Of a stretch of 64,000 nt of DNA, positions 23,310-35,466 are shown in pieces (the first letter of the stretch is position 1; the number at the start of each line of letters is the position of its first letter). The notes beneath the pieces are model-generated. The model saw nothing but the letters and a program-made list of their open reading frames with translations. It had not been told where the DNA came from and did not search any database. The translations under genes and the position numbers were made by a program. Origin of the DNA: Tachypleus tridentatus (taxonomy: Eukaryota > Arthropoda > Merostomata > Xiphosura > Limulidae); the NCBI RefSeq assembly GCF_004210375.1, contig NW_027467782.1, positions 22,671,276 to 22,735,275 of the forward strand. Reading direction: 5' to 3'.

Positions 23310-23592
23310 TTTTGATTGCCCTCAAGTAGCTTTGTGCTAGCCGTCCCTAATTTAGTAGTGTAAAACTAGAGGGAAGGCAGCTAGTTATCACCACCCACCG
23401 CCAACTCTTGGGCTACTCTTTTACCAACGAATAGTTGGATTGACCGTCACATTATAACACCCCCACGGCTGAAAGGCGAGCATGTTTGGCGCGACCTGGA
23501 TGCGAAGCTGCGACACTCAGATTACGAGTCGCACGCCTTAACCCACCTGGCCATGTCGGGCCTGGACAATACAAATTGCAGCCATGCCGGGC
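23310..23592 (-). repeat. SINE family A with a doubled head end
   Basis: Body and head are complete to GGCCATGTCGGGCC. About 20 bp later a second head edge, GCCATGCCGGGCC, occurs. The tail has been displaced by the inverted repeat that ends at 23309. Confidence 0.88.
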
Positions 23593-24859
23593 CACATTAT
23601 TTGGTTAATATCTTCACATTAATGTTTGTTTTAAATCATTAGTACGTTAGAAACAAACAAACTCTCCTGTGAATAACTTTGATTATATTAATACACTAAA
23701 GGTCAGTTTCTCAAATATCAGACGTTAAGAGAAGTTAACATTTTTTCTCACGTGTCTGCTCTTGATATATCAACGTGTTAGTGCTTGGTAGTTCTTTCAT
23801 CGTACATTTTATAATGCGAATACCTTTAATTTCCTCTCGTTTACGCTTGATAATGTCAAACCTTTAATGCCTTCTTTCTTTGTAAAGAACATTAATAATA
23901 TAAGCACATTAACGCCTGTTTACTATGCACTATGCTTTCGCAACGTCAGCGATTAGGTGTCTGTTTTATAAAATATTAACGATGACATGAGAGAGAATGA
24001 CTGGAGGTTTTGTTTGATGAAACGTTACATTTGTAACCCACACTTGTACTGACTTACAGAAAACGTCAAACCTATTATTATCAGTTAATACGAGTTCTGA
24101 ACTTGTATAGAGTCACTAGTTAGAATGGGGCCCTTAAGTAATGAACACAGTACGTTCACTCTTAGCTTTACTACATGTATTCTTAAGCCTAGTGTACAAA
24201 CAATATTCATGCACTGTCTAATATCAGCTGCATTGTTATAATGGGTGTATTTACACTGTTCTTGTTGGACAAGAAAAACGAGCTTAGAGATAAAACTAGT
24301 ACACTCTTAAGTTTAGTAAGCTATTACTTTTTTAAGTATTATATAAACAAGAATAACATGAGCCTAATCCCGAAAAGGTTGCTAACAGACACTTTAGAAC
24401 GTTATACATGTATGTATATGGAAAATTATGTTTTCTTTCGGGCTTTAAGCTACAGCATTGGAAGTTATTTGTCACGAATTTTTAAACTTTGAAATTTTAA
24501 CTATCCAAAGACAACTACAGTGAACTGTGTAAAACATAGAAACTTTAGTATCTTTATATAATAACATATATTTTTACAACTTATACACACATTCCATGTA
24601 TCAGCTCTTACTGCAAGTTATTCTTATGAAAATATGTCACTGTATTCATGTTGTATTTGCGATGTTATAAGTTACATATGCCATGACACTTTCAAATTTT
24701 AACACTGTTTTTATCTTTGTAATGCAACCAGTTTAAAGCTAAACGTTTTCATCTCGATTTATTAGAACGCTATAATCCGAGATTCGGTGAGTCGCGGTGG
24801 TCAGAGCAGATTAAATGTAGTTTTATTTTATAATAATTTACGTCAATTATTTGGTTATT
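23593..24859. other. AT-rich DNA without recognised features
   Basis: The longest frame (24241-24492, 83 residues) has no recognisable motif or codon pattern. I do not call it a gene. Confidence 0.45.
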
Positions 24860-25141
24860 GTTTGTTTGTTTGTTTTTGAATTTCGCACAAAGCTACACGA
24901 GGGCTATCTATGCTAGCCATCCCTAATTTAGCAGTGTAAGACTAGAGGGAAGGCAGCTAGTCATCACCACCCACCGCCAACTCTTGGGCTACTCTTTTAC
25001 CAACAAATAGTGGGATTGACCGTCACATTATTACGCCCCCACGGCTGAAAGGGCGAGCATATTTGACGCAACGGGGATGCGAACCCGCAACCCTCAGATT
25101 ACGAGTCGCACGCCTTAACACGCTTGGCCATGCCGGGCCAC
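24860..25141 (-). repeat. SINE family A, well preserved
   Basis: Near-consensus copy from TTGTTTGTTTGTTTTTGAAT to CGCTTGGCCATGCCGGGCCA. The A-box and B-box-like parts of the tRNA head (inverse of GATGCGAACCCGC) are intact. Confidence 0.94.
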
Positions 25142-25299
25142 ACTGACGTGAAGGAAAGAACAGTTATGAAACATATACTTGTTTTGTAAGTCAGAAATAT
25201 TGTTTATTAATGTTTATTTATCATATATTTCTACTAAACAGATGAAAGAGCTGTATTAGTAAATTATGGTTTGTATTCTTAATATAACACGAATAATAA

Positions 25300-25432
25300 A
25301 AGTACGCCCTCTAGTGGCACAGCGGTATGTCTATGGACTCACACCGTTAAAACCGGGTTTCGATACCTGTGGTGGGCAAAGCTCAGACAGCCCACTGTGT
25401 AGCTTTGTGATTAATTGCAAACAAATAAACCA
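25300..25432 (+). repeat. SINE family B
   Basis: Full copy: CTAGTGGCACAGCGGTATGT (A-box side), GGGTTTCGATACCTGTGG (B-box side), then AGCTTTGTGATTAATTGCAA and AAACAAATAAAC. Confidence 0.88.
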
Positions 25433-25804
25433 TGAAATAATTTTAAGTGTTTGCTTAGAGGTAGAAATTGCGAATCATATTTGTACATCATTCACCCTAT
25501 AATAGTTTTTAAGCCTAATTTTGAATGAATTTTCTTCAAGACTTTTGGAAAATGAGAAACGTAACAAATTCATAATGATGACGTGTACACATTCTGTCAA
25601 TAATTAGACCTACAACCAGTTACACGTTTTGAAAATAATTCGCACACAGAAGTCTTTAAAGCTCTGTTAATTAACTTTAACTTCTATTTTGAAAGTACGC
25701 TTAGGGACTGATTCATCATTCATCTACCACTCGATTCCGTCGAGGAACATAGGGCCGCAATCACTTGGAGTTTCATGAACAGGTATTTAAGTGAGTAGGT
25801 TGTT

Positions 25805-26043
25805 AGCCCACTGCACCGAGCCGTCCCTAATTTAGGAGTGTAAGACTAGAGGGAAGGCAGCTGGTCATCACCACCCACCGCCAACTCTTGGGCTATTCTT
25901 TTACCAATGAATAGTGGCATTGACCGTCACATTATAAGGCCCCGCGGCTGGGAGGGCGAGCATGTTTGGCGCGACTCGGGAGCGAACCCGCGACCCTCAG
26001 ATTACGAAGCGCACGACTTAACGCGCTTGGCCATGCCAGGCCT
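25805..26043 (-). repeat. SINE family A, tail missing
   Basis: The body from GAGCCGTCCCTAATTTAG and a complete head ending GGCCATGCCAGGCC are present. The left tail is absent. Confidence 0.92.
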
Positions 26044-26364
26044 TTTAGGGACTGATGCATCATGTAAACTCTAGCTATGGAACTCTAAGCCTAACAGTAC
26101 CGTTTATTCGAAGAAATAACTTAAATATGATAATAATAAATTTAAAATTCCAGTGAAAGAATTAAACCTAATAATGAGTACAATTTATCCCCTTTAATGA
26201 AAAATGATTTTTCATATTTCGTTTAAAATCTTTATACATTTATTTAAACTTTGTTGTTAAGCTTGCGGAATTATTAGGCTACTTGGTCTTATATTATCCA
26301 TTTAAACATCATAAACCTAAGAAGTATTATTGTTTTCACAAGGCCTTCTCAATAATAATAATAA

Positions 26365-26465
26365 ATCTTTGTATGTGTGTTTTCTTATAGCAAAGCCACA
26401 TCAGGCTATCTGCTGACCCCACCGAGGGGAATCGAACCCTTGATTTCAGCGTTGCTGTCGTTGTA
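26365..26465 (-). repeat. SINE family C
   Basis: The inverse of a third tRNA-headed SINE: TATAGCAAAGCCACATCAGG on the tail side, GGGAATCGAACCCTTGATTT on the B-box side. Confidence 0.8.
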
Positions 26466-27098
26466 AAATATTTATTAGTTCCTTGCAATGATTCTCCTGG
26501 TTTCTTCTTTTTTTTCGGGATGGGGTGGTGTGGGGTTGAGTGAAGTGTGGTGGTGGAAGAGATTTGGGATGGGGTGGGGTGAGGTTAGAATTTTTATGTG
26601 AAAAAACACTTGACATAAAACCTGAATTCAAAAGACAAACAAATCTACAAATTAAATGTCCAATTGTTAATTAATAATACTGGCTTACACTGAAAACATT
26701 TGAAAATCCCGCAATAAATGAAAAGAAATTAAATTGTCAAAAGTATTGGCTATTGAGTACAATAATACACGGATTAAAGGTAATGAATAATTAATTAACA
26801 CCTCCAAAGAAAACAATAAAACACCATCTTCTAGAGTTAACCTGAGAATAATACAGCCCATTTTAGGGATAACTTGCATATAGTATAACAGTACGTTATT
26901 GAGTTAACTCGCAAATACCATCTTTAGGGCTAGCTTGTGTACAACAGATCCTCCCAGGATCAACGTACGTATAACACATCACCACATTTAACATAAAAAT
27001 CTTACACCATAGAAATAAACAGATGTATTAGAAGTTGGAAGTGATGTATAAAACAATGGTCTATTTTACCAATGAAGGACATGCCATTTGAAACTTAC
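26466..27098. other. Region 3' of the TM10 exon
   Basis: It includes a G-rich GGGGTGGTG stretch near 26520-26585. TM11-12 exons were searched for by eye on the minus strand and not found. Confidence 0.45.
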
Positions 27099-27202
27099 CA
27101 TAAACCCATGTAATAACTATAGTTTGAAAGAAAACAGTGAACAATAGAGTCATTCCACTGGCAGAATAATAATCCGTCAGTTGAAATATGTACATGCCCC
27201 CC
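27099..27202 (-). CDS. SLC6 TM10 exon
   Basis: Between CAG and GTAAGT signals the minus strand encodes [20 protein letters not shown] and [15 protein letters not shown]. This is the TM10 block of SLC6 proteins ([22 protein letters not shown]...AIAWVYG). It is open and 104 bp long, in phase 2 on entry and phase 1 on exit. It lies 3' of copy 2 on the same strand and most likely belonged to it. The TM9 exon that should lie between, and the TM11-12 exons, were not found. Confidence 0.87.
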
Positions 27203-27489
27203 CTGAAAAGTAAAATGATTATTTTAGTGAATAATACGATCAGTTTAACAAAATCCAGTCAGAATTAGTACTTAACAGTTTCGTTTTGATTAAATATATA
27301 TTATTACAAGTTACAGTTTCCATATTCTAGATACAAGATAACACCATGGTAAAGCCACAGAAATAAACAGATATATTAGAAGTGGAACGTTACTGAATAA
27401 ATATAATAGTATTGGGAGTTGTGCTTATGGTAAGTTTTATTTATTACGTCATTTTTACAGTAAATATGATTTGATTTTATGTATGTTTT

Positions 27490-27600
27490 GAAAACAAATC
27501 TTACTTACTGTAAAAGATGAAACGTGTAATAAAATATAATTATTACGATACTGGTAAAAATAATTCATCAACTGAAATGAATATAAGACCCCAAAATAAG
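27490..27600 (-). pseudogene. Decayed duplicate of the TM10 exon
   Basis: The minus strand shares scattered blocks with the TM10 exon 300-400 bp away, for example TTCAGTTGATGAATTATT here against TTCAACTGACGGATTATT there. The frame is closed. Flanking DNA also matches: AAATAAACAGATATATTAGA at about 27360 and AAATAAACAGATGTATTAGA at about 27015. I infer a local tandem duplication in which this exon decayed. Confidence 0.55.
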
Positions 27601-28361
27601 AAACAAAAGAAAACAATAAAGGTAATTAGTTTTAACAATAAAACTAAAATAAAAAACAAATTCGGGTTATGAATAACTGAAATATTATTGGACAGTTCTG
27701 TCATCAGTAAATTCATGAACATATACCTTGACCACAACAAAGAAACTGTTATTGTCTTGATATTGGGTATTTTACTAATTAAAATTAATATATTGGTAAT
27801 TGACACTTGCTTGGTTAAACATTGCTGTTGTCAAGTGTTCACATTCGTATCCTAGTTCATTTTATTGCCATGATATAAAAGACTGTCTAGTTTCGATAAT
27901 AGTAATTTTGTTTAGTTTTCGAAAGAATGTTTTATGATTGTTTAGTTGTTTACTTTTAATTACTTTATAAGAGATTTAAAAATAGACGTGTATTGGGTGT
28001 TGTGTTTATAAATCATTGATGCAGAGAATATAATGAACAGACGATTTGGGAATAAATATACAAATAGTGTGAGATAAGCGAGAACAGTAGACAGACAAGA
28101 GGAGAGAGAGAAGTTGTCTGTTGTAAGAGGGGAAAGGCCGAACGGTTGCTATAGGCCTAACTATTAATGTGTTAGAGGAAAAATAATAGCAGAAGAAAGA
28201 TAAAAATAATAGTTTATTTCAGTAAAGAGAATTCTAAAGTAAATGAATTAGTATCAGTAGACTCTGAGATCTAAACAAGCGATTCTTGGGAAATACGCAG
28301 GAAGAAGCGACAGTAGAAACGTTTAAACATGTAGGATACAACCGCGGTAAGTCTATGATAA
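27601..28361. other. AT-rich intronic-type DNA
   Basis: No exon or element recognised between the decayed TM10 duplicate and the next SINE. Confidence 0.45.
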
Positions 28362-28620
28362 TTGTTTGTTTTTTTTTTAAATTTCGCACAAAGCTACTCG
28401 AGGGCTATCTGTGCTAGCCGTCCCTAATTTTAGTAGGGTAAGACGAGAGGGAAGGAGCTAATCATCACCACCCACTCTTTAACAACGAATAGTGGGATTG
28501 ATCATAATATTATAACGCCCCCACGGCTGAAAGGCGAGCATGTTTGGCGCGACACGGATGCGAACCTGCGACATTCAGATTACGAGTCGCACGCCTTAAC
28601 ACGCTTGGCCATCCCGGCCC
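28362..28620 (-). repeat. SINE family A
   Basis: Full-length copy with T-rich left tail and a small deletion in the CAACTCTTGGGC block. The head ends GGCCATCCCGGCCC. Confidence 0.92.
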
Positions 28621-29089
28621 AAGTCAATGATAAAGTAAGTGAAGTATATTTAGATAGTAACAGAAGAAACTTCGTTTCGTCAACTGAAATTTTAAAGTAA
28701 CTGAATAGGCCTAAGTGGACTTTTGACAAGAGGAAGATAACTATACATATATATATTTGTATGTGTGTAGTGTTTATAATATCTCTATAATGTGAAGAAT
28801 TTGATGTACATTTAACTTGTTCCAAAAAATATTTTGAAAACAAGTGGCGTACGTGCTTTTCATGTACAAGGAAGTTGAGAATTTCTCAAATTAATTTTGG
28901 CGGTATCTATTGATAAATCGAATTAGCATTTTAATACACGTCTATAAACTATTAACTCAGCTGTAAGGGAAGTTGTAAACTAGGACTATTTAATGAAGGG
29001 TAAAGATAAACCAAATAAAACAAAACTAAAATGTACGGGAAAATTTAACATCGGAAATCAGTACAAGTTACAAGAGTAGGCTTAATTGT

Positions 29090-31925
29090 TATTATAGTAA
29101 TGCTACAAGTTAAAGAAGTATAAGACTTTAGGGCACTGGTAGAAATAGAAGATTTAGAATAACTGAAACATGGTTAAATGTAGATGAGTTTGGAATACAT
29201 GATTATAGGTAACTTAATAGGAATAGAGTATTAAAGAAAGGGGAAGGAGTGGCTGTCTATGTAAAGTGTGAGTTACATACTGTTGAAGTTGAGAATATTA
29301 AGGATAATAGCAAGGATATTGGGTTTCTGTTAGTGGATAGCAAGGGATAAAGCTTTCAGTAAGAATGTGTCACAAATCACCAGATGCAACTGATGAAATC
29401 AGGAAGAAACTTTGTAATAAGATGAAGATCTCAGTTGTTAACGAAATCATAATTAAGGGTAGTTCTAAGTGCAGATATAATGACTGGGAAATGAAAATAC
29501 CTCAAAACATGAGGGAGAAACGTTTCTGAAAACTTTTCAAGATGGATTTCTTAACAATTGGTTAAGAAACCTACTGTAAATAATGCTATCTTAGATTTAT
29601 TGTTAAATTCTAATATAGAAATGGTTAAGAGGGTGTAAACTAGGAAGCACCTAGGTACAAGTGATCATTGCTGTATTATATTTGATATTTAGCTGCATTT
29701 AGAAATTGGAAATAATGATATTTTGATTCCAAATTTAAAAAAAAGCAAATTTGAAAGAGATGTGTTCTGAATTGGACAGCTGAGTTATTTTGAGGCACTA
29801 CTCAGTTGTGGAAAATGTTTAAAGATAATTTTTTAAAGATTCAAGATAAACATATTCCTTACAGAAACAAAATGGGATCTAAAGTAAAAAAACAGGTTGG
29901 TTCACAAAGGGAATAAGAGATAGAATCAAAGAAAAGTACCACACACTAAAGAAATTTAAATTGACTGGTATTGTAAAATATTATAGAAAATCAAGAAATT
30001 TGGTCAAAAAGAAATTATGATATCCAGAAAGATGTCTATAACAAAAATTTGGCTTAAAACATAAAATTAACAGTGAGAACTTTTAAAGTACATTATGAAT
30101 AAACAAAATGTGAGGATGGAGATAGGACCCATGAGGAATGATGAAGGAAGGCTTGTATCTGATGATCATGAAATGCCTAGACTATTAGATTCTGATTTTG
30201 CTTCAGTTTTAACTAATGAAGACTTAAGCTGTTCACATCTTGAACAGTTGATAAATGGAAACGAGATCAAAGAAGATGGCTGCCTTAATTCTGAGCTGGT
30301 TAAAAAAATGGGATATTTAAAGAATGCTAAGGCTCCTGTAACAGATAATACTTCACCAAGGGTTTTAAACAAGGTCATGTGATCACTTGCAACAAGGTTT
30401 TAAGCCCTTGAATAATGTACAAGTACCAACTGATTGGAAATTGGTTAATCTGACTCCTATCTTCAAGAAAGGTAATAGAAGTTGTCCCAGTAATTAAAGG
30501 CCTGTCAGTCTTACCTCATTTGTGAGAAAAGATTTGGAATGTCTGATAAAAGATACTTTGCAAAGTCATTTAACAAGTTTAGAATTTTATTGGATAGCAA
30601 CATAGTTTTACTAAGGAAAAATACTGCCTTACAAATCTTTTTGCATGTTTTAAAAATGTTACTGCACATGTAGATAAGGGTAAGGGTGTAGGTGTGATAT
30701 ATATGGATTTTCAAAAATCATTTTACAAAGTGCCATTCCCCACAGTGGGAAAGCAGCGTGTCTCTTGTCTCACACCACTATAAATTGGGTTTCAATGCCT
30801 GTGGTTGGCAGAACACAGATAGCCCGTTGTGTAGCTTTGTGCTTAATTCTAAACAAACAAAGTGCCACATAAAAGGTTTGTAAAGAAACTTATCTCTGCA
30901 GGAGCTTAGGATAAGTTAAGTAACTGTATAGAACTGTGGCTGAATTCAAAAGCAGAGGGTTGGTGTAAATGAAGTTCAGTTAAACTAGATTAATGTTGCA
31001 AGAGATGTACCTCAGGGATCAGTCTTAGAACCTTTACTCTTTTTGACTTACGTTAATAACATTGATAAAGAAAGTCAATAAATTACTTATGTTTGCAGGT
31101 GACACCGAGGTCTTGGGTGTTGCTGGCTGTGAAGAGGATGCTGCTACTTTATAATGAGTTGGGTGAATAAATGGCAGATGGGTTTTAATTATGATAAATG
31201 CAAAATATTATATGTGGGTGATAATAATTTGAATTATAAGAATAATTTGGATGGGAATAATTTTAACAATGTCATGAAAGAAAATGATCTTGTTGTAATG
31301 GCTGATCAGTCTCTTAAGCAATCCAAGCAGCGTGCTGTTGCTAATATTGGTAGGGCAAATAGTATTTTAATTTGTATTTACAGAAATATTGAATACAAGT
31401 ATAAATATGTTATAATTTCATTGTGTAGGTCACTGGTTAGACTGCATTTGGAGTATTGTGTTCAGTCTTGGGCTTCTTACCCTAGGAAAGCAATGAAATT
31501 GTTGGAAATGATTCAGAAGAGGGTAACTAAAATGGTGCCTGGGATGGAGGGGTTGTCATTTGAGGAGAGATTAAGATCCTTAAAAGTTTCTCTCTCAAGA
31601 GTTAGAGGCGATCTGATTCAAATGTTTAAGATTGTAAAAGGATTTATAATGTTGATGTATCAACATTTTTCATACTTAATAGTGAGAAGTATAGAACTTG
31701 GTGACACAAATATAGATTTAGGAAATATAAAAAATGACAACTTTATTTTCCAGTGCATATGAAGATATGTTAGTAAATTTGAGTGAGTTTAAAAGAAACT
31801 TGATACATATATGAATGACATGTGATGACTAATTGTTTTTAATAGTATTAGTTTGGCTTAGAGGGTGGGACAGCTGAGATGGACCAATATATCCGTTGTT
31901 GTCCCTGAAACTTATGTTAACTTCT
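29090..31925 (+). mobile_element. CR1-like LINE, decayed
   Basis: An AP-endonuclease part is readable near 29150-29460 (ITETWLNVDEFGIHDYR, LNRNRVLKKGEGVAVYVK). The reverse transcriptase follows, including NAKAPVTDNTSPRVLNKVM and VPQGSVLEPLLF. A FAGDTEV stretch stands where the family has FADDTK, so a catalytic Asp is lost. The C-terminal part at 31154-31762 is open and typical of CR1/jockey LINEs (INKWQMGFNYDKCKILYVG, HLEYCVQSWASYPRK). The 3' end at about 31925 has the GTTGTCCCT motif common in this group. Many stops and shifts are present, and a SINE splits it at 30736. Confidence 0.9.
30736..30856 (+). repeat. SINE family B inside the CR1-like LINE, with target duplication
   Basis: The SINE is flanked by an exact 11-bp direct repeat, ACAAAGTGCCA, at 30725-30735 and 30857-30867. 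It splits the LINE's [10 protein letters not shown]...HKRFVKKL region. Its tail is TTCTAAACAA. Confidence 0.93.
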
Positions 31926-32045
31926 CATTATAACAACCATGCTGTTACAATTGTTATTACCAACTTCTTACTATAACAACCACACTGTAACAACTGTGGT
32001 TTTTCGTTTTACTCGTTTATTGATTTTTAATATTATGGAACATAC

Positions 32046-32139
32046 CTCAGTGACCTAGAGTAAATAATTTCCTTCGTGGTCTCAATAGAGATGCCCATTC
32101 GTCCACAATTCCTGTTATCAGAGCTTCCACGGTGTAGAA
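32046..32139 (-). pseudogene. SLC6 copy 2 exon 9 (between TM8 and TM9)
   Basis: After a CATAG acceptor the exon encodes FYTVEALITGIVDEWASLLR and PRRKLFTLG, the stretch between TM8 and TM9. The frame meets TGA just before a GTATGT donor at the lower end. Either the exon has a small frame error near its end, or the true donor lies a few bases earlier. Confidence 0.75.
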
Positions 32140-32415
32140 CTATGAAAAACAAAAACAGAAAAATATCAGTACACATGTTGTCATAACATAAGGTCAAAGT
32201 AACATAATAACATAGTTAGACAGATCTATATAAATTGTACACTATATATTTAATGAATTAATGTTTTATATAATAAAGTTTCAAACATACGTGTTATTAT
32301 CTAGTTTGATAACCTAATACTTCATCTTGCGTAAGAGTACGTTTAAAGTATTGAGTTTTTTTATATAGAAGTTTATCTCTATGAATCACTGAAAAATGGT
32401 ACTTTGAAATTACTT

Positions 32416-32695
32416 GTTTGTTTGTTTGTTTTTGAATTTCGCCCAAAGTTACTCGAGGGCTATCTGTGCTAGCCGTCCCTAATTTAGTAGTGAAAGACAA
32501 GAGGGAAGGCAGCTAATCATCACCATCCACCACCAACTCTTTGGCTACTCTTTTACCAACAAAAATTGGGATTGACCGTCATATTATAACACCCCCACGA
32601 CTGATAGGGCGAGCATGTTTGGCGCGACGGGGATGCGAACCCGCGACCCTCGTATTACAAGTCAAACACCTTAACACGCTTGGCCATGCCGGGCC
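32416..32695 (-). repeat. SINE family A in intron 8 of SLC6 copy 2
   Basis: Full-length copy, tail TTGTTTGTTTGTTTTTG on the left, head ending GGCCATGCCGGGCC on the right. It is not present at the matching place in copy 1, so it post-dates the gene duplication or was lost there. Confidence 0.93.
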
Positions 32696-33897
32696 CTGTT
32701 GAAATTTCTTACATATTAAAATACTTAACCAGCGATAAACAGTTAAACAATATGTGGTTACGCACCCATTCTTTGATTTGTTATATATAAAATAGAACAT
32801 AATAATGTAAGCTCAGGTGACACATGGAACACTTGTAGCATATAAACACATGTATCAAGTAACGGTTGATGGATACAACAATTTGAAGCTAGAACTACAT
32901 TTATGTGGCAAACATACGTAGCAGGTATCAACCATATAATGCATTAGTGATTTATGACAAACAAATGTAGTACATTACAAAAAACGGCAGCATCTGTTAA
33001 CTAGTTAGTTGGTTATTGCCATGAGTAACAGGTTACGCAAATGTAAAAGATTATAAAAATATTATTACTGATGTATGTAACAGGTATCGGAGAAAAGGAG
33101 CAGACAGCAACAAAGTAGCTGGTTGCCAGGATAGGCAGCATGCAAGAATAGCACTACTACGACGTGCAGAAAGCATGCAAGAGTCCCGAATAGTCTTTTA
33201 CTGCGAAAAAAACATGCACGCGTGTCAACAACCATGTTGCCATGCGACACGTGGCTTGTGTCCTAACAGATAATAAAGCGAAAGTGGAAATAGAATCTCT
33301 GACAATAATGACATATCAGAAGGTTGTATTTTGTTGAGAATGGTTAACACCACACATTTTGAGGTTAACTAAACAAGAAATTAACCACTAACTGCGCGTC
33401 ACATGATCATGCACATACGATTCTTAGATCAGAATTTTCCTTAGCTTCTGACACTGTTAACAGTATTGTTTCATAAGCCTCTGCCACTGCGCAGGTTTCG
33501 TTTGGTAAAACAATGAAGGTCAACACATTTAATAACAATGGACTGTATTATTTCTCCCATTACTAGTTCCACAGATTTCATGTACTAACCTTATATATAC
33601 CAAAGACAGGTCTAATTTATAATAACACTAAACTGTCAGTTACTTGTTAATCTTTTTCTCATAGTGTTTCTCAAACTAATAAACTCATTAACTCAGTAAT
33701 TAAGTGCAAACGTCACAGACTTATTAAATATTCAATTGTTGAAACAGTTAAAACGTGAAAACTCCCTCCAGACAAACAATAACACAAACGCGTAAATTAA
33801 AAAAAATATAGTCTACAAAAGTATTTTGAGCTCTGAAAATTTTCCCATTTTTAAAAGAATATTTATGTCATTAAATGAAAATGAGAATATAAAATAT

Positions 33898-34182
33898 GTA
33901 CCTGGCTGTCAAATAACACACATCAACATATTATATGCTCACCCGGCTGTCAAATAACACACATCAACATACTATATGCTCACCTGGCTATCAAATAACA
34001 CACATCAACGTATTATATGCTCACCTGACTATCAAATAACACACGTCAACATATTATATGCTCACCTGGCTATCAAATAACACACATCAACATACTATAT
34101 GCTCACCTGGCTATCAAATAACACACATCAACGTATTATATGCTCACCTGGCTATCAAATAAAACACGTCAACATATTATCT
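33898..34182 (-). repeat. 41-bp minisatellite carrying 5' splice sites (copy 2)
   Basis: About seven monomers of the same 41-bp unit lie at the matching place in copy 2. One unit has CCCGG in place of CCTGG and one has CCTGACT in place of CCTGGCT, so these two donors are weakened. The array joins exon 8 directly and has removed the real exon end. Confidence 0.92.
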
Positions 34183-34278
34183 GAATTAACAGAATGAGGA
34201 AGAACACAATTGACCATAAAGGGGGAGGTGGCAACTGTAGAACAACTTCTGGATAAACAAGGAAAGCAAACCCTGGAC
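34183..34278 (-). pseudogene. SLC6 copy 2 exon 8 (TM8), donor lost
   Basis: The exon starts after CTTCAG with [20 protein letters not shown] and continues to FFLILLI. It then runs straight into minisatellite sequence and meets TGA. The exon end and first donor present in copy 1 (LGISQ|GTGAGC) have been removed by a junction with the repeat. Only intronic copies of the donor remain. Confidence 0.83.
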
Positions 34279-34562
34279 CTGAAGAAAATACACCATGTTA
34301 GATTATATTTGAACAAAGACCGTGTTTGTACTCTGTAAAAAACACAGCAGGTCAGTGTCTGATAATACTTAGTTTATATTAAGATGTTGATACACTGTAA
34401 CTTACCAATAAACGTTTCATTTTAAATGTTTTAGAACCAAGATTCAAGAAAATATTAATAAAGTTTGTTCTGAAATATTCTGTTATACGTTGATTTGGTA
34501 AGAAACAGAACTTTTAGTGTTTATATAAACAATTGAAGCACAAGAAGACTGAATTATCTCAC

Positions 34563-34693
34563 CGGACTTCACAACGTCAGCAACTTCAGTCCCGTCGCCT
34601 TTCAAGTAGGTGATGTGACCGAGGACGGAAAATATCACAGTACCAGCAAATATGCTAGTAGCAGGGTTAACAATACATAGAATATTTCCGTCT
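34563..34693 (-). pseudogene. SLC6 copy 2 exon 7 (TM7), acceptor lost
   Basis: The coding part reads DGNILCIVNPATSIFAGTVI and then FSVLGHITYLKGDGTEVADV. Where copy 1 has TTTTTAG before the exon, this copy has TTTCTCG, so the acceptor AG is lost. The nearest AG, two bases inside the exon, would shift the frame. The donor is GTGAGA. Confidence 0.85.
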
Positions 34694-34864
34694 CGAGAAA
34701 TAAAGATGTAGAAACAATAATGAATGTGTTCAAAGTGTACAATAATATCTATTGAAAGAATAACGAATACAGAGTACAGAAAATTATTATATTGAACATT
34801 TTTGTGCGAATCATTGTTAAATAATCAAATAAAAAAATAAAAAATTATTTTGTTTTTTTGTTAC

Positions 34865-34968
34865 CGGAAGAAGTTGTGGCTAAACTTGTTGTAGCTTCCA
34901 AGAGTTACGACGGAACCGAAACCAATACCAAAGGTGAAAAACACTTGCGTTCCTGCTGTCACCCAGAC
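34865..34968 (-). pseudogene. SLC6 copy 2 exon 6 (TM6 region)
   Basis: The exon is 104 bp, like its copy 1 partner, and encodes the same VWVTAGTQVFFTFGIGFGSV block. Both splice sites are intact. Confidence 0.87.
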
Positions 34969-35344
34969 CTAATAACATTAATACAATAAATTAATACTGA
35001 TTACAAAGAGTTAACTTCTTTAAATTTAACACTAATTTAGTTTCGTTACGTTTTGATTAAAGAATTATTAACTAGTATTAAAGCTTGATAGCAAATAAAC
35101 GAAAAAAAAAGTCTTTTGACAGTTACTGATTAACAATGACACTGTTTTCACTGAAGACGTAAACTTTAGCTTCATTAGATGGGAAGTTTTATTTGTTGCC
35201 CAGCCTGGTTGTTAGTGTTTGTCTTCAGCGTCAGGGCATTAAAATGTACGGTTAATCCCACTATTCGTTGGTAAAAGAATATGCCATTGGTTCTGTCCAA
35301 CAACCTGTAACATCTAACATTAATATTTACTAGTGTTTATATCG

Positions 35345-35466
35345 TATATGAATGTAATAATAATAACACTAGTATATTGATATAATAACAATAACATTTA
35401 AATCTGAATATAATGACAATAACATGTATATATGAATGTAATAACAATAACATTTATATATATTCA
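35345..35466. repeat. AT-rich degenerate tandem repeat in copy 2
   Basis: This is the counterpart of the repeat beside exon 5 of copy 1. It ends at 35466, where similarity to copy 1 stops. A second copy of the upstream motif TTGGTAAAAGAATATG then follows. This is the deletion edge where exon 5 is missing. Confidence 0.7.

Noticed and set aside
26500-26631. Pro-rich frame (NLTPPHPKSLPPPHFTQPHT region).
   Set aside because: It comes from a low-complexity GGGGTGG-type stretch and has no start context or neighbours.
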